Assembly (NCBI GenBank): GCA_008373095.1
Contig: RQOP01000073.1
Location: 1-33,224 of the forward strand
Direction of reading: 5' to 3'
Length of the DNA: 33,224 nucleotides
Origin: SAR202 cluster bacterium
GTDB lineage: Bacteria > Chloroflexota > Dehalococcoidia > Lucifugimonadales > UBA826
Shown here: one piece after another, positions 25,102 to 32,666 of the stretch
Layout of the letters: every line of letters begins with the position of its first letter
Numbering within the stretch: the stretch's first letter is position 1
Position numbers and translations under genes: made by a program
Notes under the pieces: generated by a model
What the model was told of the DNA's origin: nothing
Seen by the model: only the letters and a program-made list of their open reading frames with translations
The model's database searches: none

Positions 25102-26367
25102 TTAATCCGCTTGTTGCTGGTTGATTGTTTTAGGCAATTTTAGACCTGCCAAAATTACAGTGGACACTAATGCAACGATTCCACTAAAAACAAAACAACT
25201 TTTTATACCTAAATCCGTATCCGATAGCAACCCGGCTATCACTGGTCCTACAGTACCCAAAAAACTTGCCCCATAAATTAACGAGACTACGGTGGATTGT
25301 GCCCTTCCTTTTGCAACATCCATAGCTGCTGCAATAAATATCGTGTGGAGAGAATATACAAATGCACCCATTGCCAACACATTGAGAACGAGTTGAACAC
25401 CATCATCGGCAACACTAAGAGTCAAATAGAGAACTCCTAGGAGAGACATTGCAGGCACTAGGACAATTTTTCTTCCATATTTATCTGATAGCCAGCCCAT
25501 AATAGGCTGGGCAACTATTCCAGTCGCCTGAGCTCCTGCCATATAAAGAGCTGTGGTTAACTCATCCTTGTATAGAGTCTGTATCAAATAAACTGGCAGA
25601 AAAGCTATTATTGTTGCTTGAGCCATAGACCTAAAGGCGGTAACAAAGATAAGGCCTAGCATAACTCGCTCTTTAAGTAATAACCCGACGTCACCAAAAT
25701 AATCTCTTATTGATGTTGTGTCGCTATCAGCCGTTGGAATATTTCTCATCATGACATATACGAGAACAGCAAAAATTAAGGCTGGGAAAACACTGATTTT
25801 AAGAACTTCGTTCCATTTAAACGCCACTAGATACGTAACCGATATGATCGAAGCCATTTTTACTGACTCAGTTGTCAGTAACCCAACCACAATAGGTCCA
25901 AGCATTTCGCCAACAGAACCTCCTGTGCCATGTAGGGATATAGCAAACCCTCTTCTGTCTGGGAACTTTCTTGATAATGAGGCTATTGCTGGCGGGTGAT
26001 AGAGAGATGGTCCAATACCTACCAATAACATAACTCCCAATACCCACCAAAAGCTGGGGGCAAATCCAAGAAGAAAATACGATATACCCATCATGCTCAG
26101 AGAAATAAAAAGCATTAGTCCGGATCTGTTTGCAAACCTCTCCCCCAGATAGCCGGCGACCATAGTTGTCGCACCACTCGTACCTCTACCTACGCTGGTA
26201 ATAACACCATATTGAGTGTTTGATAAACCTAAATCTCCTTTCATTAAAGTCAGAAGGATAGGTAATGCGGAATTGAATACATGCTTGACCGCGTGGCCAA
26301 GCGTAACGGTCACAGCTAGCTGGTTTCTTCCCTTCCGTAATTCAGGGCTTACTTCAACAGATTCCAT
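25102..26367 (-). CDS. MFS transporter, fosmidomycin-resistance-like
   Basis: Integral membrane transporter of 421 residues with about twelve hydrophobic segments. Features recall the Fsr group: GHAVKHVFNSALPILLTLMK, GIGPSLYHPPAIASLSRKFP and GFAISLHGTGGSVGEMLGPI. The central loop DKYGRKIVLV is an MFS motif A variant. GGAGAG precedes ATG 26367. It lies 76 nt after thiD on the same strand and converges with the M24 gene. It could be the last gene of the TPP-controlled operon, exporting or importing a thiamine-related compound, but the family is mostly tied to drug or metabolite efflux. Confidence 0.85.
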   Translation of the reverse strand: MESVEVSPELRKGRNQLAVTVTLGHAVKHVFNSALPILLTLMKGDLGLSNTQYGVITSVGRGTSGATTMVAGYLGERFANRSGLMLFISLSMMGISYFLLGFAPSFWWVLGVMLLVGIGPSLYHPPAIASLSRKFPDRRGFAISLHGTGGSVGEMLGPIVVGLLTTESVKMASIISVTYLVAFKWNEVLKISVFPALIFAVLVYVMMRNIPTADSDTTSIRDYFGDVGLLLKERVMLGLIFVTAFRSMAQATIIAFLPVYLIQTLYKDELTTALYMAGAQATGIVAQPIMGWLSDKYGRKIVLVPAMSLLGVLYLTLSVADDGVQLVLNVLAMGAFVYSLHTIFIAAAMDVAKGRAQSTVVSLIYGASFLGTVGPVIAGLLSDTDLGIKSCFVFSGIVALVSTVILAGLKLPKTINQQQAD

Positions 26368-26400
26368 TTATCTCTCCAACCTATGAACAATCCAAAACCG

Positions 26401-26426
26401 GTGAATCATAACACCTTGAGATTCAC
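26401..26426 (-). terminator. Weak inverted repeat between thiD and the MFS gene
   Basis: GTGAATC (26401-26407) and GATTCAC (26420-26426) form a 7-bp stem with a 12-nt loop. Only a short TTTT follows on the minus strand. It could slow or partly end transcription after thiD; the lack of a proper U-tract keeps this tentative. Confidence 0.25.
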
Positions 26427-26443
26427 AATCAATCGATTTATTG

Positions 26444-27259
26444 CTACTTGGATATCCAATACTCGTGGAAATGATTTAATGGTCCATGACCGTTCCCTAT
26501 CTTCAAGTCATCTCTAATAGCCCCAGTCACAAAGGCTTTTGCATGGCTAACCGAATCCCTTATTGACATCTCTTTCGCTATCCCTGCAGCTACTGCTGAA
26601 GCAAATGTGCACCCTGTGCCGTGGGTATTAGGAGTTTCTATTCTCCGAGTACTAAATAAATGAAATGAGCTACCGTCATACAGAACATCTGTAGCTGGAC
26701 CTCCGCCTATGTGGCCGCCTTTCACAACAGCTGATTTTGCACCCATTTCCACAAGCCTTACTGCGGCAACTTTTGCACTATCTATATCTACGACATCTAC
26801 CCCCGTAATTGCAGTTGCTTCTGGCCCGTTAGGGGTAACAACTAAAGCAATAGGAATCAATTGATTCTTTAGAGCAGAAATTGCCTCATCCTGTAAAAGT
26901 TTATCTCCACCTTTTGCAACCATTACAGGATCCACTACCACATTTTCGATTTGATACTGTGACAGTTTATCAACCACACTCCTAATAATTTCTGAGCTAG
27001 ACAGCATTCCTGTTTTAACAGCATCTGTTCCTATATCTGAGAGTACAGAATCAATTTGATTTTCAATTAGATTAATCGGCATCTCTAAAACATCTTGAAC
27101 ACCTGTGGTGTTTTGAGCAGTCACTGCGGTAATCACAGAAGTTCCATAGACCTCATTTGCAGCAAAAGTCTTGAGATCTGCCTGAATCCCGGCGCCTCCA
27201 CCAGAATCTGAACCAGCTATTGTCAAACATCTCGATGTGCGCTTTATCGGAATATTCAT
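26444..27259 (-). CDS. thiD: Hydroxymethylpyrimidine/phosphomethylpyrimidine kinase
   Basis: Phosphorylates HMP to HMP-P and then HMP-PP, the pyrimidine precursor of thiamine phosphate. The 271-residue ribokinase-fold protein has LTIAGSDSGGGAGIQADLKT (residues 12-31), VVDPVMVAKGGDKLL, TPNGPEATAITG and the anion-hole/catalytic motif NTHGTGCTFASAVAAG. All fit ThiD closely. ATG 27259 lies 27 nt after tenA. Within the TPP-controlled operon it completes uptake, hydrolysis and phosphorylation of the pyrimidine. Confidence 0.95.
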   Translation of the reverse strand: MNIPIKRTSRCLTIAGSDSGGGAGIQADLKTFAANEVYGTSVITAVTAQNTTGVQDVLEMPINLIENQIDSVLSDIGTDAVKTGMLSSSEIIRSVVDKLSQYQIENVVVDPVMVAKGGDKLLQDEAISALKNQLIPIALVVTPNGPEATAITGVDVVDIDSAKVAAVRLVEMGAKSAVVKGGHIGGGPATDVLYDGSSFHLFSTRRIETPNTHGTGCTFASAVAAGIAKEMSIRDSVSHAKAFVTGAIRDDLKIGNGHGPLNHFHEYWISK

Positions 27260-27286
27260 AGTCTATGTCCCAATTTAATTTTCAAT

Positions 27287-27946
27287 TTAAAAATCGAACC
27301 ACTTCTCATCATCGTACGCTGATTCCCAAAACAAAAATTCATATCTGAGGGCAGTATGAAAAAGATAATCAGCCCTTTCCTCCGTAATTTGGGAGTGATT
27401 ATTTATGTAGCTTTCAAGCCAAGACACTAAACTTCCAAGCACGGCCGGTCCATGCAAATCGATCCACTCCCTGTAAACAGCATTGTTAGGATCTGCACCT
27501 TCTTCTATGAGCCGTGTCCCCCAATCAAGATATGTTCCTTCAGTGACATATAAAACCAAGGCAATTTCATCAAAAGTCCCTTCTAGAGAGGTCCTTACCA
27601 AAAAATCGCCAAATGCTTGAGTTGTTGGAGATGCCTTGGCCGAAGAATAATCTTCTTTAGTCGCCCCCAGTTCATCAAAAAAACGCATAAACAAATCATT
27701 CTCCGGATCCAAAACCCCCACTAGAAACCCGTTAAAAATCGAAGCAGCATCTAGATTGGGAGCTTTTGCAATTCCCTGGGCCGCCAAAGGGACCAAATCA
27801 TTAACAAAAACATAGTCCTGTAAAAAATATGTCTTGAATATCTCCGGTGACAAGGAACCATCGGCCATCTGAGAAACAAATCTGTGATGAGTCATTGACC
27901 CCCAAAGATCAGAATATTTAGCTTTTAATTTGCTTGTAAGTGTCAC
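27287..27946 (-). CDS. tenA: TenA family aminopyrimidine hydrolase, cysteine-free (TenA_E-like)
   Basis: TenA enzymes hydrolyse aminopyrimidine to HMP in thiamine salvage. The 219-residue helical protein has FLQDYVFVNDL with Asp44, the same number as the B. subtilis active-site Asp, and a C-terminal RYEFLFWE around Glu203. It contains no cysteine at all; where the classical enzyme has Cys135 it reads LYVTEGTYLDWG. That points to the TenA_E branch, some members of which act on formyl-aminopyrimidine. The start is GTG 27946, because the codon before it is TAG. It lies between thiY and thiD. Confidence 0.92.
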   Translation of the reverse strand: MTLTSKLKAKYSDLWGSMTHHRFVSQMADGSLSPEIFKTYFLQDYVFVNDLVPLAAQGIAKAPNLDAASIFNGFLVGVLDPENDLFMRFFDELGATKEDYSSAKASPTTQAFGDFLVRTSLEGTFDEIALVLYVTEGTYLDWGTRLIEEGADPNNAVYREWIDLHGPAVLGSLVSWLESYINNHSQITEERADYLFHTALRYEFLFWESAYDDEKWFDF

Positions 27947-27972
27947 CTATCAAGACCATTTCCTATTTCAAT

Positions 27973-28953
27973 TTATTTGGTTGAATACTTATCTGTGAAG
28001 GCATCATTAGGATCAACATCCTCACTTATAATTCCCCTCTTTTTCATCCATTCGGCAAATGATACCCATTTAACTTCTTCTTGAGTTCCAAAGTTGCCGT
28101 TCTTCCCTTTCCACAGATCTCGAAGTAAATCTGCTCCAGGGCTGTCTACGCTTTCATCAATTTCAGGAGCATGTTTTTTTAACACCTCGACCCCTAATTG
28201 AGGATCCGAAATAGCATCGGTATATCCCTTACTAACAGCTCTCGTAAATCTTTCAACTACGTCAGGATTCTTCGACAAATAATCTTCACTGGTTACCATT
28301 ACCAACTCGTAATAGTCTGGAACGCCCCACTCTTCCATGCGCATCACATTTACCGGATGTCCTTCATTTTCAAGAACAATGCTTTCATGAGTAAAGTAAG
28401 CACCAATTATTGCGTCGACCGTCTCAGATATCATGGATGATCCTAATTCCCAACCTACATTTACTAGCTCAACGTCATCAATCCCACTTAGACCGTCGGA
28501 TTGCAACATGGTATTCAGAGCATCCTCATTCCAAGGTATTCCTGGATAACCTACCTTCTTTCCTTTCAGATCTTTTGGACTTTCATTTCCAGAGGATTGT
28601 AATGCCATCATAGAATTCAACGGGTGCTGAACCATACCCAAAACAGATACTACAGGAACTCCCTCTGAACGAGCTATTAATACATCGGGTTGATAATTCA
28701 TCCCGAAGTCATCGGCACCTGAAGCTACAGTTTGCAAAACGGTAGAAGGGTCCGATGGTGTATATATTGTTACCTTTAGATTTTCATCTTCAAAATAACC
28801 ATTTTCTTCGGCCAAATACAATCCAATATGATTTGCATTAGGATACCAGTCCAAAGCCAATTTCACTTCAGAAACATTTTCTTGCGAACTACAAGAAATA
28901 CTGAAAGAAATTAACCCAAATATAAATACTAATAACGTCAGTCTATCTCTCAT
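27973..28953 (-). CDS. thiY: Thiamine-pyrimidine substrate-binding lipoprotein (NMT1/ThiY-like)
   Basis: Extracytoplasmic binding protein that likely captures formyl-aminopyrimidine or HMP for the ABC transporter. The 326-residue protein begins with a signal peptide ending ISFSISC, with Cys21 a probable lipidation site. The mature start reads LALDWYPNANHIGLYLAEEN, a strong NMT1/ThiY signature. Further motifs are GADDFGMNYQPDVLIARSEG and LKGKKVGYPGIPWNE. The CCCFC motif of the yeast HMP synthase THI5 is absent, so a transport role is preferred. GGAG precedes ATG 28953. Confidence 0.9.
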   Translation of the reverse strand: MRDRLTLLVFIFGLISFSISCSSQENVSEVKLALDWYPNANHIGLYLAEENGYFEDENLKVTIYTPSDPSTVLQTVASGADDFGMNYQPDVLIARSEGVPVVSVLGMVQHPLNSMMALQSSGNESPKDLKGKKVGYPGIPWNEDALNTMLQSDGLSGIDDVELVNVGWELGSSMISETVDAIIGAYFTHESIVLENEGHPVNVMRMEEWGVPDYYELVMVTSEDYLSKNPDVVERFTRAVSKGYTDAISDPQLGVEVLKKHAPEIDESVDSPGADLLRDLWKGKNGNFGTQEEVKWVSFAEWMKKRGIISEDVDPNDAFTDKYSTK

Positions 28954-28994
28954 TTCTAACTCCCTCTCCTAATTTCATGAGATACACACAGCCT

Positions 28995-29762
28995 TCAATT
29001 TTGAACTCGTCGCTCGGTAGACCAAGGAACAAATATTTTTTCCAAATAGGTTATTAAGCAAAATAAGCCTACTCCAATAAAAGACAGGATTACTATTGCA
29101 GCAAATACTCGTTCAGTTTGAAATTGAGGTTTAGATCTAATCATTAAGTAGCCCAGACCTTCACTTGAGCCTACCCATTCCCCTATTACAGCCCCGATAA
29201 CACTCATTGCAATTGCCACCCTAAGTCCCGAAAACAAATATGGGAGTGAGGAGGGAATCATGACCTTTGAAAATACCTGAGATTTTTTTCCGCCCAGTGT
29301 GTACATCAATTTTTGAATATCCGGGTCTACGGCTTTCATTCCATCGACCATGTTAACCACGATAGGGAAAAAGCTTATCAAGGCAACCACTATTACTTTA
29401 GGGGCCAATCCGTACCCTATCCACACTAGTAGCATTGGAGCTATTACTATGATTGGGACTGTCTGAGAAGCGATAATGAAAGGATATAACGCCTTTTCAA
29501 CAGTATTTGAGAGGCAAATAGCAGAAGCAAAAAATACACCCACAATGAGTGCTAGTAAAAAGCCTAGAACAATTTCCTCCAAGGTCACCAAAGTGTGCAT
29601 GGTCAGTAAACTGTAGTCACTATATATAGTCATGGCTACAGAAGACGGTGGAGGCAACAACCAATTAGGTATGTTCCTTATCTCTACGAGTGCTTCCCAC
29701 ACAAATAAAATTAGAATGACAATCCCAAACGCTGGGCTCCATCTAATCAGCCAATTTCCCAT
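28995..29762 (-). CDS. thiX: ABC transporter permease, thiamine-pyrimidine uptake (ThiX-like)
   Basis: Membrane component of the putative pyrimidine importer. From ATG 29762 it has 255 residues and about six hydrophobic segments. The EAA loop, which contacts the ATPase, reads GGKKSQVFSKVMIPSSLPYL and is followed by FSGLRVAIAMSVIGAVIGEW. It belongs to the SsuC/TauC/ThiX permease group. A TTG start at 29780 overlapping the ATPase gene is possible, but ATG 29762, just 2 nt after that gene's stop, is better placed behind GGGAT. Confidence 0.92.
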   Translation of the reverse strand: MGNWLIRWSPAFGIVILILFVWEALVEIRNIPNWLLPPPSSVAMTIYSDYSLLTMHTLVTLEEIVLGFLLALIVGVFFASAICLSNTVEKALYPFIIASQTVPIIVIAPMLLVWIGYGLAPKVIVVALISFFPIVVNMVDGMKAVDPDIQKLMYTLGGKKSQVFSKVMIPSSLPYLFSGLRVAIAMSVIGAVIGEWVGSSEGLGYLMIRSKPQFQTERVFAAIVILSFIGVGLFCLITYLEKIFVPWSTERRVQN

Positions 29763-29764
29763 AT

Positions 29765-30538
29765 CTAGTTTTGATCCCAAAGAAACGACAATATCCTGGA
29801 TTTCAATTCAACAAAAGAATTACCATTCACCATGTCTCGATTTCTCGGTCTGGCGAATGGAACTTTTTCGACTGAATGAATCTTCCCTGGTCTAGAGGTC
29901 ATAACATAGATTCGATCTGAAAGAATAATGGCTTCGTCAACGTCATGCGTGACTAGTAGGACCGTCTTCTTTATTTCATCCAGCAAATCAAGCAACCACA
30001 TCTGCATCCTTGACCTATTCAATGCATCAAGAGCACTAAACGGTTCATCCAATAAAAGAACATCTGGCTCAGTTATAACCGTCCGCAGAAACGATGCTCT
30101 CTGCCTCATTCCCCCAGATAGTGCATTTGGATAGTTTGATTCAAAACCAGACAAGCCAAAAGAATCAAAATGTGATTCAGCTATTTGGTATGACTGTTTT
30201 TTCGACATCCCTTTTACTTCCAGGCCAAGAATTACATTATCTTTTACTGACCTCCACGGTAAAAGAAGATCCTTTTGCTGCATATAGCCAACTGATCCTA
30301 ATCTAGAATCAAAGTCCAGCCCATCTATATTGACCGACCCTGAGTCAGGTTGATCAAGACCAGCAATAATATTAAGTAAAGTACTTTTGCCACAACCGCT
30401 AGGTCCCAATACAGATATGACTTCTGACCGATTAATTGCCAAATCAATTCCATCAAGAATTCTTACGGAATTTCCATTCTGATTAATTGTCTTCTCAAGA
30501 CCTACTATGTTTATGTGGCTATCTATTGCCGTTTCCAT
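29765..30538 (-). CDS. thiZ: ABC transporter ATPase, thiamine-pyrimidine uptake (ThiZ-like)
   Basis: Energises the importer. From ATG 30538 it has 257 residues with Walker A GPSGCGKST (45-53), a Q-loop GYMQQKDLLLPW, signature LSGGMRQR (140-147), Walker B VLLLDEPFSALD (160-171) and switch His198. The style matches SsuB/TauB/ThiZ. A GTG at 30562 extends the frame but begins right after the terminator U-tract with no ribosome-binding site; ATG 30538 has GAGG about 12 nt upstream. It is the first gene after the TPP riboswitch. Confidence 0.93.
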   Translation of the reverse strand: METAIDSHINIVGLEKTINQNGNSVRILDGIDLAINRSEVISVLGPSGCGKSTLLNIIAGLDQPDSGSVNIDGLDFDSRLGSVGYMQQKDLLLPWRSVKDNVILGLEVKGMSKKQSYQIAESHFDSFGLSGFESNYPNALSGGMRQRASFLRTVITEPDVLLLDEPFSALDALNRSRMQMWLLDLLDEIKKTVLLVTHDVDEAIILSDRIYVMTSRPGKIHSVEKVPFARPRNRDMVNGNSFVELKSRILSFLWDQN

Positions 30539-30564
30539 TTCATCCAAAGCCCTCAAATTCACCC

Positions 30565-30591
30565 AAAAAAAAACCGCCCTTTGATGGGCGG
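30565..30591 (-). terminator. Intrinsic terminator of the TPP riboswitch
   Basis: The minus strand has CCGCCC (30591-30586), a 6-nt loop and GGGCGG (30579-30574), then nine U (30573-30565). This strong hairpin directly follows the TPP aptamer and precedes thiZ. It is the expected expression platform for ligand-induced termination. Confidence 0.9.
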
Positions 30592-30614
30592 CCAGGAAAA
30601 GTTCTGTTTGCGTA

Positions 30615-30710
30615 TTGGGATCCCTCCGCTGGCATTACCCAGATCAGGTACATAACGGGTCGACAACATCTGCGTTGCCCTCTCAGCCTGGCCGTTCCAA
30701 GCTCCCCCAA
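30615..30710 (-). promoter_or_regulatory. TPP (THI-box) riboswitch aptamer
   Basis: The minus strand begins with GGGGGAGC (30708-30701), then CTGAGA (30686-30681) and the pyrophosphate-sensor arm ACCTGATCTGGGTAATGCCA (30649-30630), followed by GCG and GGAGGGA. P1 closes as TTGGG (30710-30706) with CCCAA (30619-30615). These are the diagnostic TPP elements in the correct order. When TPP binds, the downstream terminator should form, shutting off the thiZ-thiX-thiY-tenA-thiD operon. Confidence 0.95.
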
Positions 30711-30738
30711 TTAAATTTCTTCAATTTTTAATGGATGG

Positions 30739-30747
30739 ATTCTAGCA
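30739..30747 (-). promoter_or_regulatory. Possible extended -10 promoter for the thi operon
   Basis: On the minus strand TGCTAGAAT matches the extended -10 form TGnTATAAT, with TAGAAT at 30744-30739. No good -35 box lies at the right distance, which extended -10 promoters tolerate. The start point would be about 20 nt before the aptamer. Confidence 0.4.
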
Positions 30748-30786
30748 CAAATAGATAAGCCGTAGAGTACAAGTTCCCAGGGTTCC

Positions 30787-32109
30787 TCATTTCCGACGGG
30801 TAGGTGGAAGAGCCATAATGACAAGAAACATAGATACGACGGAAGCCGCTGCAAATCCTAGAAATGCCCACTCATAACTGCCTGTTTTATCATATACAAA
30901 CCCGGATACTACAGGCCCTATTATGATCCCGATCATTTGGATGCTACTCCTAAATCCAGATATGGTTGCGAAGGCTTTTCTACCAAAATAATCAGCAATA
31001 ATTGCCTGCGGTATAACTGATATACCACCTTGAGAAATAGAATAGGCTACTAATCCGGGAATTGATGATGATAATGAATCAGCAGTGGCGAGTAAGACTA
31101 TTGATACCGTCATAAAAAGCAACGAAATCGCCATCATGTATCGTCTGTTGAAGTAATCACCAAGATAACTAAGGCCGAATCTTCCCGGTATACTTATAAC
31201 TCCCACTGATCCAGCGTATGTTGCTGCTTCAACGGGGCTTGCACCAAGTCCAATAAAATAAGGGACAAGATGGAGTCCCACGCCGCCAGTGACTAATGAT
31301 CTAGCCATAATCGATAATGACAGGTACCAAAAACTTGAAGTCTGAAGAGCCTCCCTTGCCGTAAAGTCTGCATCCTCTCTCTCAAAAACAACCGCACCTT
31401 CCTTCGGAGATTGTTTAAGAACTTTTTCCCCATCAGGTAAGAACCCATACTGTTCTGGCCTATGCCTCATCAAAGCAGCGATCGGAAATCCTACCAAGGT
31501 AACCAAAACACCTACGACAATGGACGCATCCCTCCATCCATAAGCATCAATGGCCCACCCTAGAGCCGGAACCAACAAACCGCCAAGTCCGACACCAGAC
31601 CACATTATTCCGAAAGCCAAACCCCTTTTCCTGTTAAACCAATTTGCAACGGCTGCTGAAGCCGGCACATGCATGCCCAGACTATTGCCAAGAGTTATCC
31701 CAAGAATATAGACAAGCATAAAGGTAAAAAGACCACTTACTTGGCTCAATAAAACGAACCCGATACCCATTAAGGGGATTCCAACCAACATTAATTTCCT
31801 CGGACCCATCCGATCCACAGCCCAGCCTTCCGCGGGTCCGATAAATCCTGCCTCCAATCTGGCTAATGAAAAAACAGCAGAAACAGTTGTTCTACTCCAA
31901 CCAAATTCTTTACTCAAAGGAATAATAAAATTACCAAATCCGTGGAAATTAATTCCTGAAGACATCGCCATAACAAAAGCGCCACCAATGCAAATCCACC
32001 AACCGTAAAAAAATCCGGGTTTATTTCCGGGGTTGTTTTGGTCGCCAGCATCCACATCACCCGAATCCAGATCTGGAATAGAGTGATTGTTTTCTTTGTT
32101 ACTTGCCAA
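30787..32109 (-). CDS. MFS transporter, oxalate/formate antiporter (OFA)-like
   Basis: Membrane transporter of 440 residues with about twelve hydrophobic segments after a polar, acidic N-terminus. Features include FFYGWWICIGGAFVMAMSSG, FGWSRTTVSAVFSLARLEAG, DRMGPRKLMLVG (motif A) and ANWFNRKRGLAFGIMWSGVG, all typical of OFA/monocarboxylate-type MFS proteins. Substrate is unknown; a small carboxylate is plausible. The start appears to be TTG 32109: no in-frame ATG precedes the first membrane helix, though a GTG a little downstream is possible. It is divergent from the Fur-family gene. Confidence 0.83.
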   Translation of the reverse strand: MASNKENNHSIPDLDSGDVDAGDQNNPGNKPGFFYGWWICIGGAFVMAMSSGINFHGFGNFIIPLSKEFGWSRTTVSAVFSLARLEAGFIGPAEGWAVDRMGPRKLMLVGIPLMGIGFVLLSQVSGLFTFMLVYILGITLGNSLGMHVPASAAVANWFNRKRGLAFGIMWSGVGLGGLLVPALGWAIDAYGWRDASIVVGVLVTLVGFPIAALMRHRPEQYGFLPDGEKVLKQSPKEGAVVFEREDADFTAREALQTSSFWYLSLSIMARSLVTGGVGLHLVPYFIGLGASPVEAATYAGSVGVISIPGRFGLSYLGDYFNRRYMMAISLLFMTVSIVLLATADSLSSSIPGLVAYSISQGGISVIPQAIIADYFGRKAFATISGFRSSIQMIGIIIGPVVSGFVYDKTGSYEWAFLGFAAASVVSMFLVIMALPPTRRK

Positions 32110-32240
32110 TTGTCATGATCTTAGTATTAGGTACATTCGGGTATAACTTGGAAGTTTACCATCCGTAGAATTTAAAATCTGGAAACCAGTTATTCCTCTT
32201 GCGATTTATCAATCTGTTATTCTGTGACGAGGAATTAACA

Positions 32241-32666
32241 ATGACAAACTCCAACGCAAACCCAACTAGACCTGACTTACTGGCTATATTGGAAGACAAC
32301 GGTCTGAGAATCACTACTCCCAGACAAAAGATAGTTGATTTTATCCACGAAGCTGACGAAGGTTTTACTGCCGAGCAAATAATCGACCGGCTAGCCGGAG
32401 TTTCAAGGGCCACAGTTTTTCGTACACTGAAAATTCTACTTGAGTCAGACGTAATATGCCGTCTTTCTACACATGAAGGAACGCCTATATATTCACTTTC
32501 TCGTGCGGATCACCACCACCACACGGTGTGTGTATCATGCGGAAAAGTCGGAGATTTCAGAGCCTCAACGGTTGAAAGGTTATTGAAAGGAATGGAATCT
32601 GAGATACCCGGTGTTATTGTGGGACACAACATTGAGTTTTACATCAGATGTGATGCCTGCGACTGA
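32241..32666 (+). CDS. Fur-family metal-responsive regulator (possibly Zur)
   Basis: DNA-binding repressor of metal homeostasis genes. From ATG 32241 it has 141 residues. The winged helix has LRITTPRQKIVDFI and the recognition region VSRATVFRTLKILLESDVI. The metal domain has His91-94 (DHHHH), Cys97/Cys100 (CVSC) and Cys137/Cys140 (CDAC), the structural zinc pairs. GAGGA 8 nt upstream fixes the start; the frame is open back to 32199 but that part looks untranslated. The converging ABC-3 permease gene suggests zinc or manganese control, so Zur is a fair guess. Confidence 0.92.
   Translation: MTNSNANPTRPDLLAILEDNGLRITTPRQKIVDFIHEADEGFTAEQIIDRLAGVSRATVFRTLKILLESDVICRLSTHEGTPIYSLSRADHHHHTVCVSCGKVGDFRASTVERLLKGMESEIPGVIVGHNIEFYIRCDACD

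Noticed and set aside
27973-28953. NMT1-like protein as an HMP synthase of the yeast THI5 type
   Set aside because: The CCCFC motif is missing, a signal peptide with a probable lipidation Cys is present, and permease and ATPase genes lie alongside.
32148-32176. TTGGAA-17-TTTAAA as a promoter for the Fur-family gene
   Set aside because: Each box matches only four of six consensus bases in an AT-rich region, close to chance; not listed as a feature.
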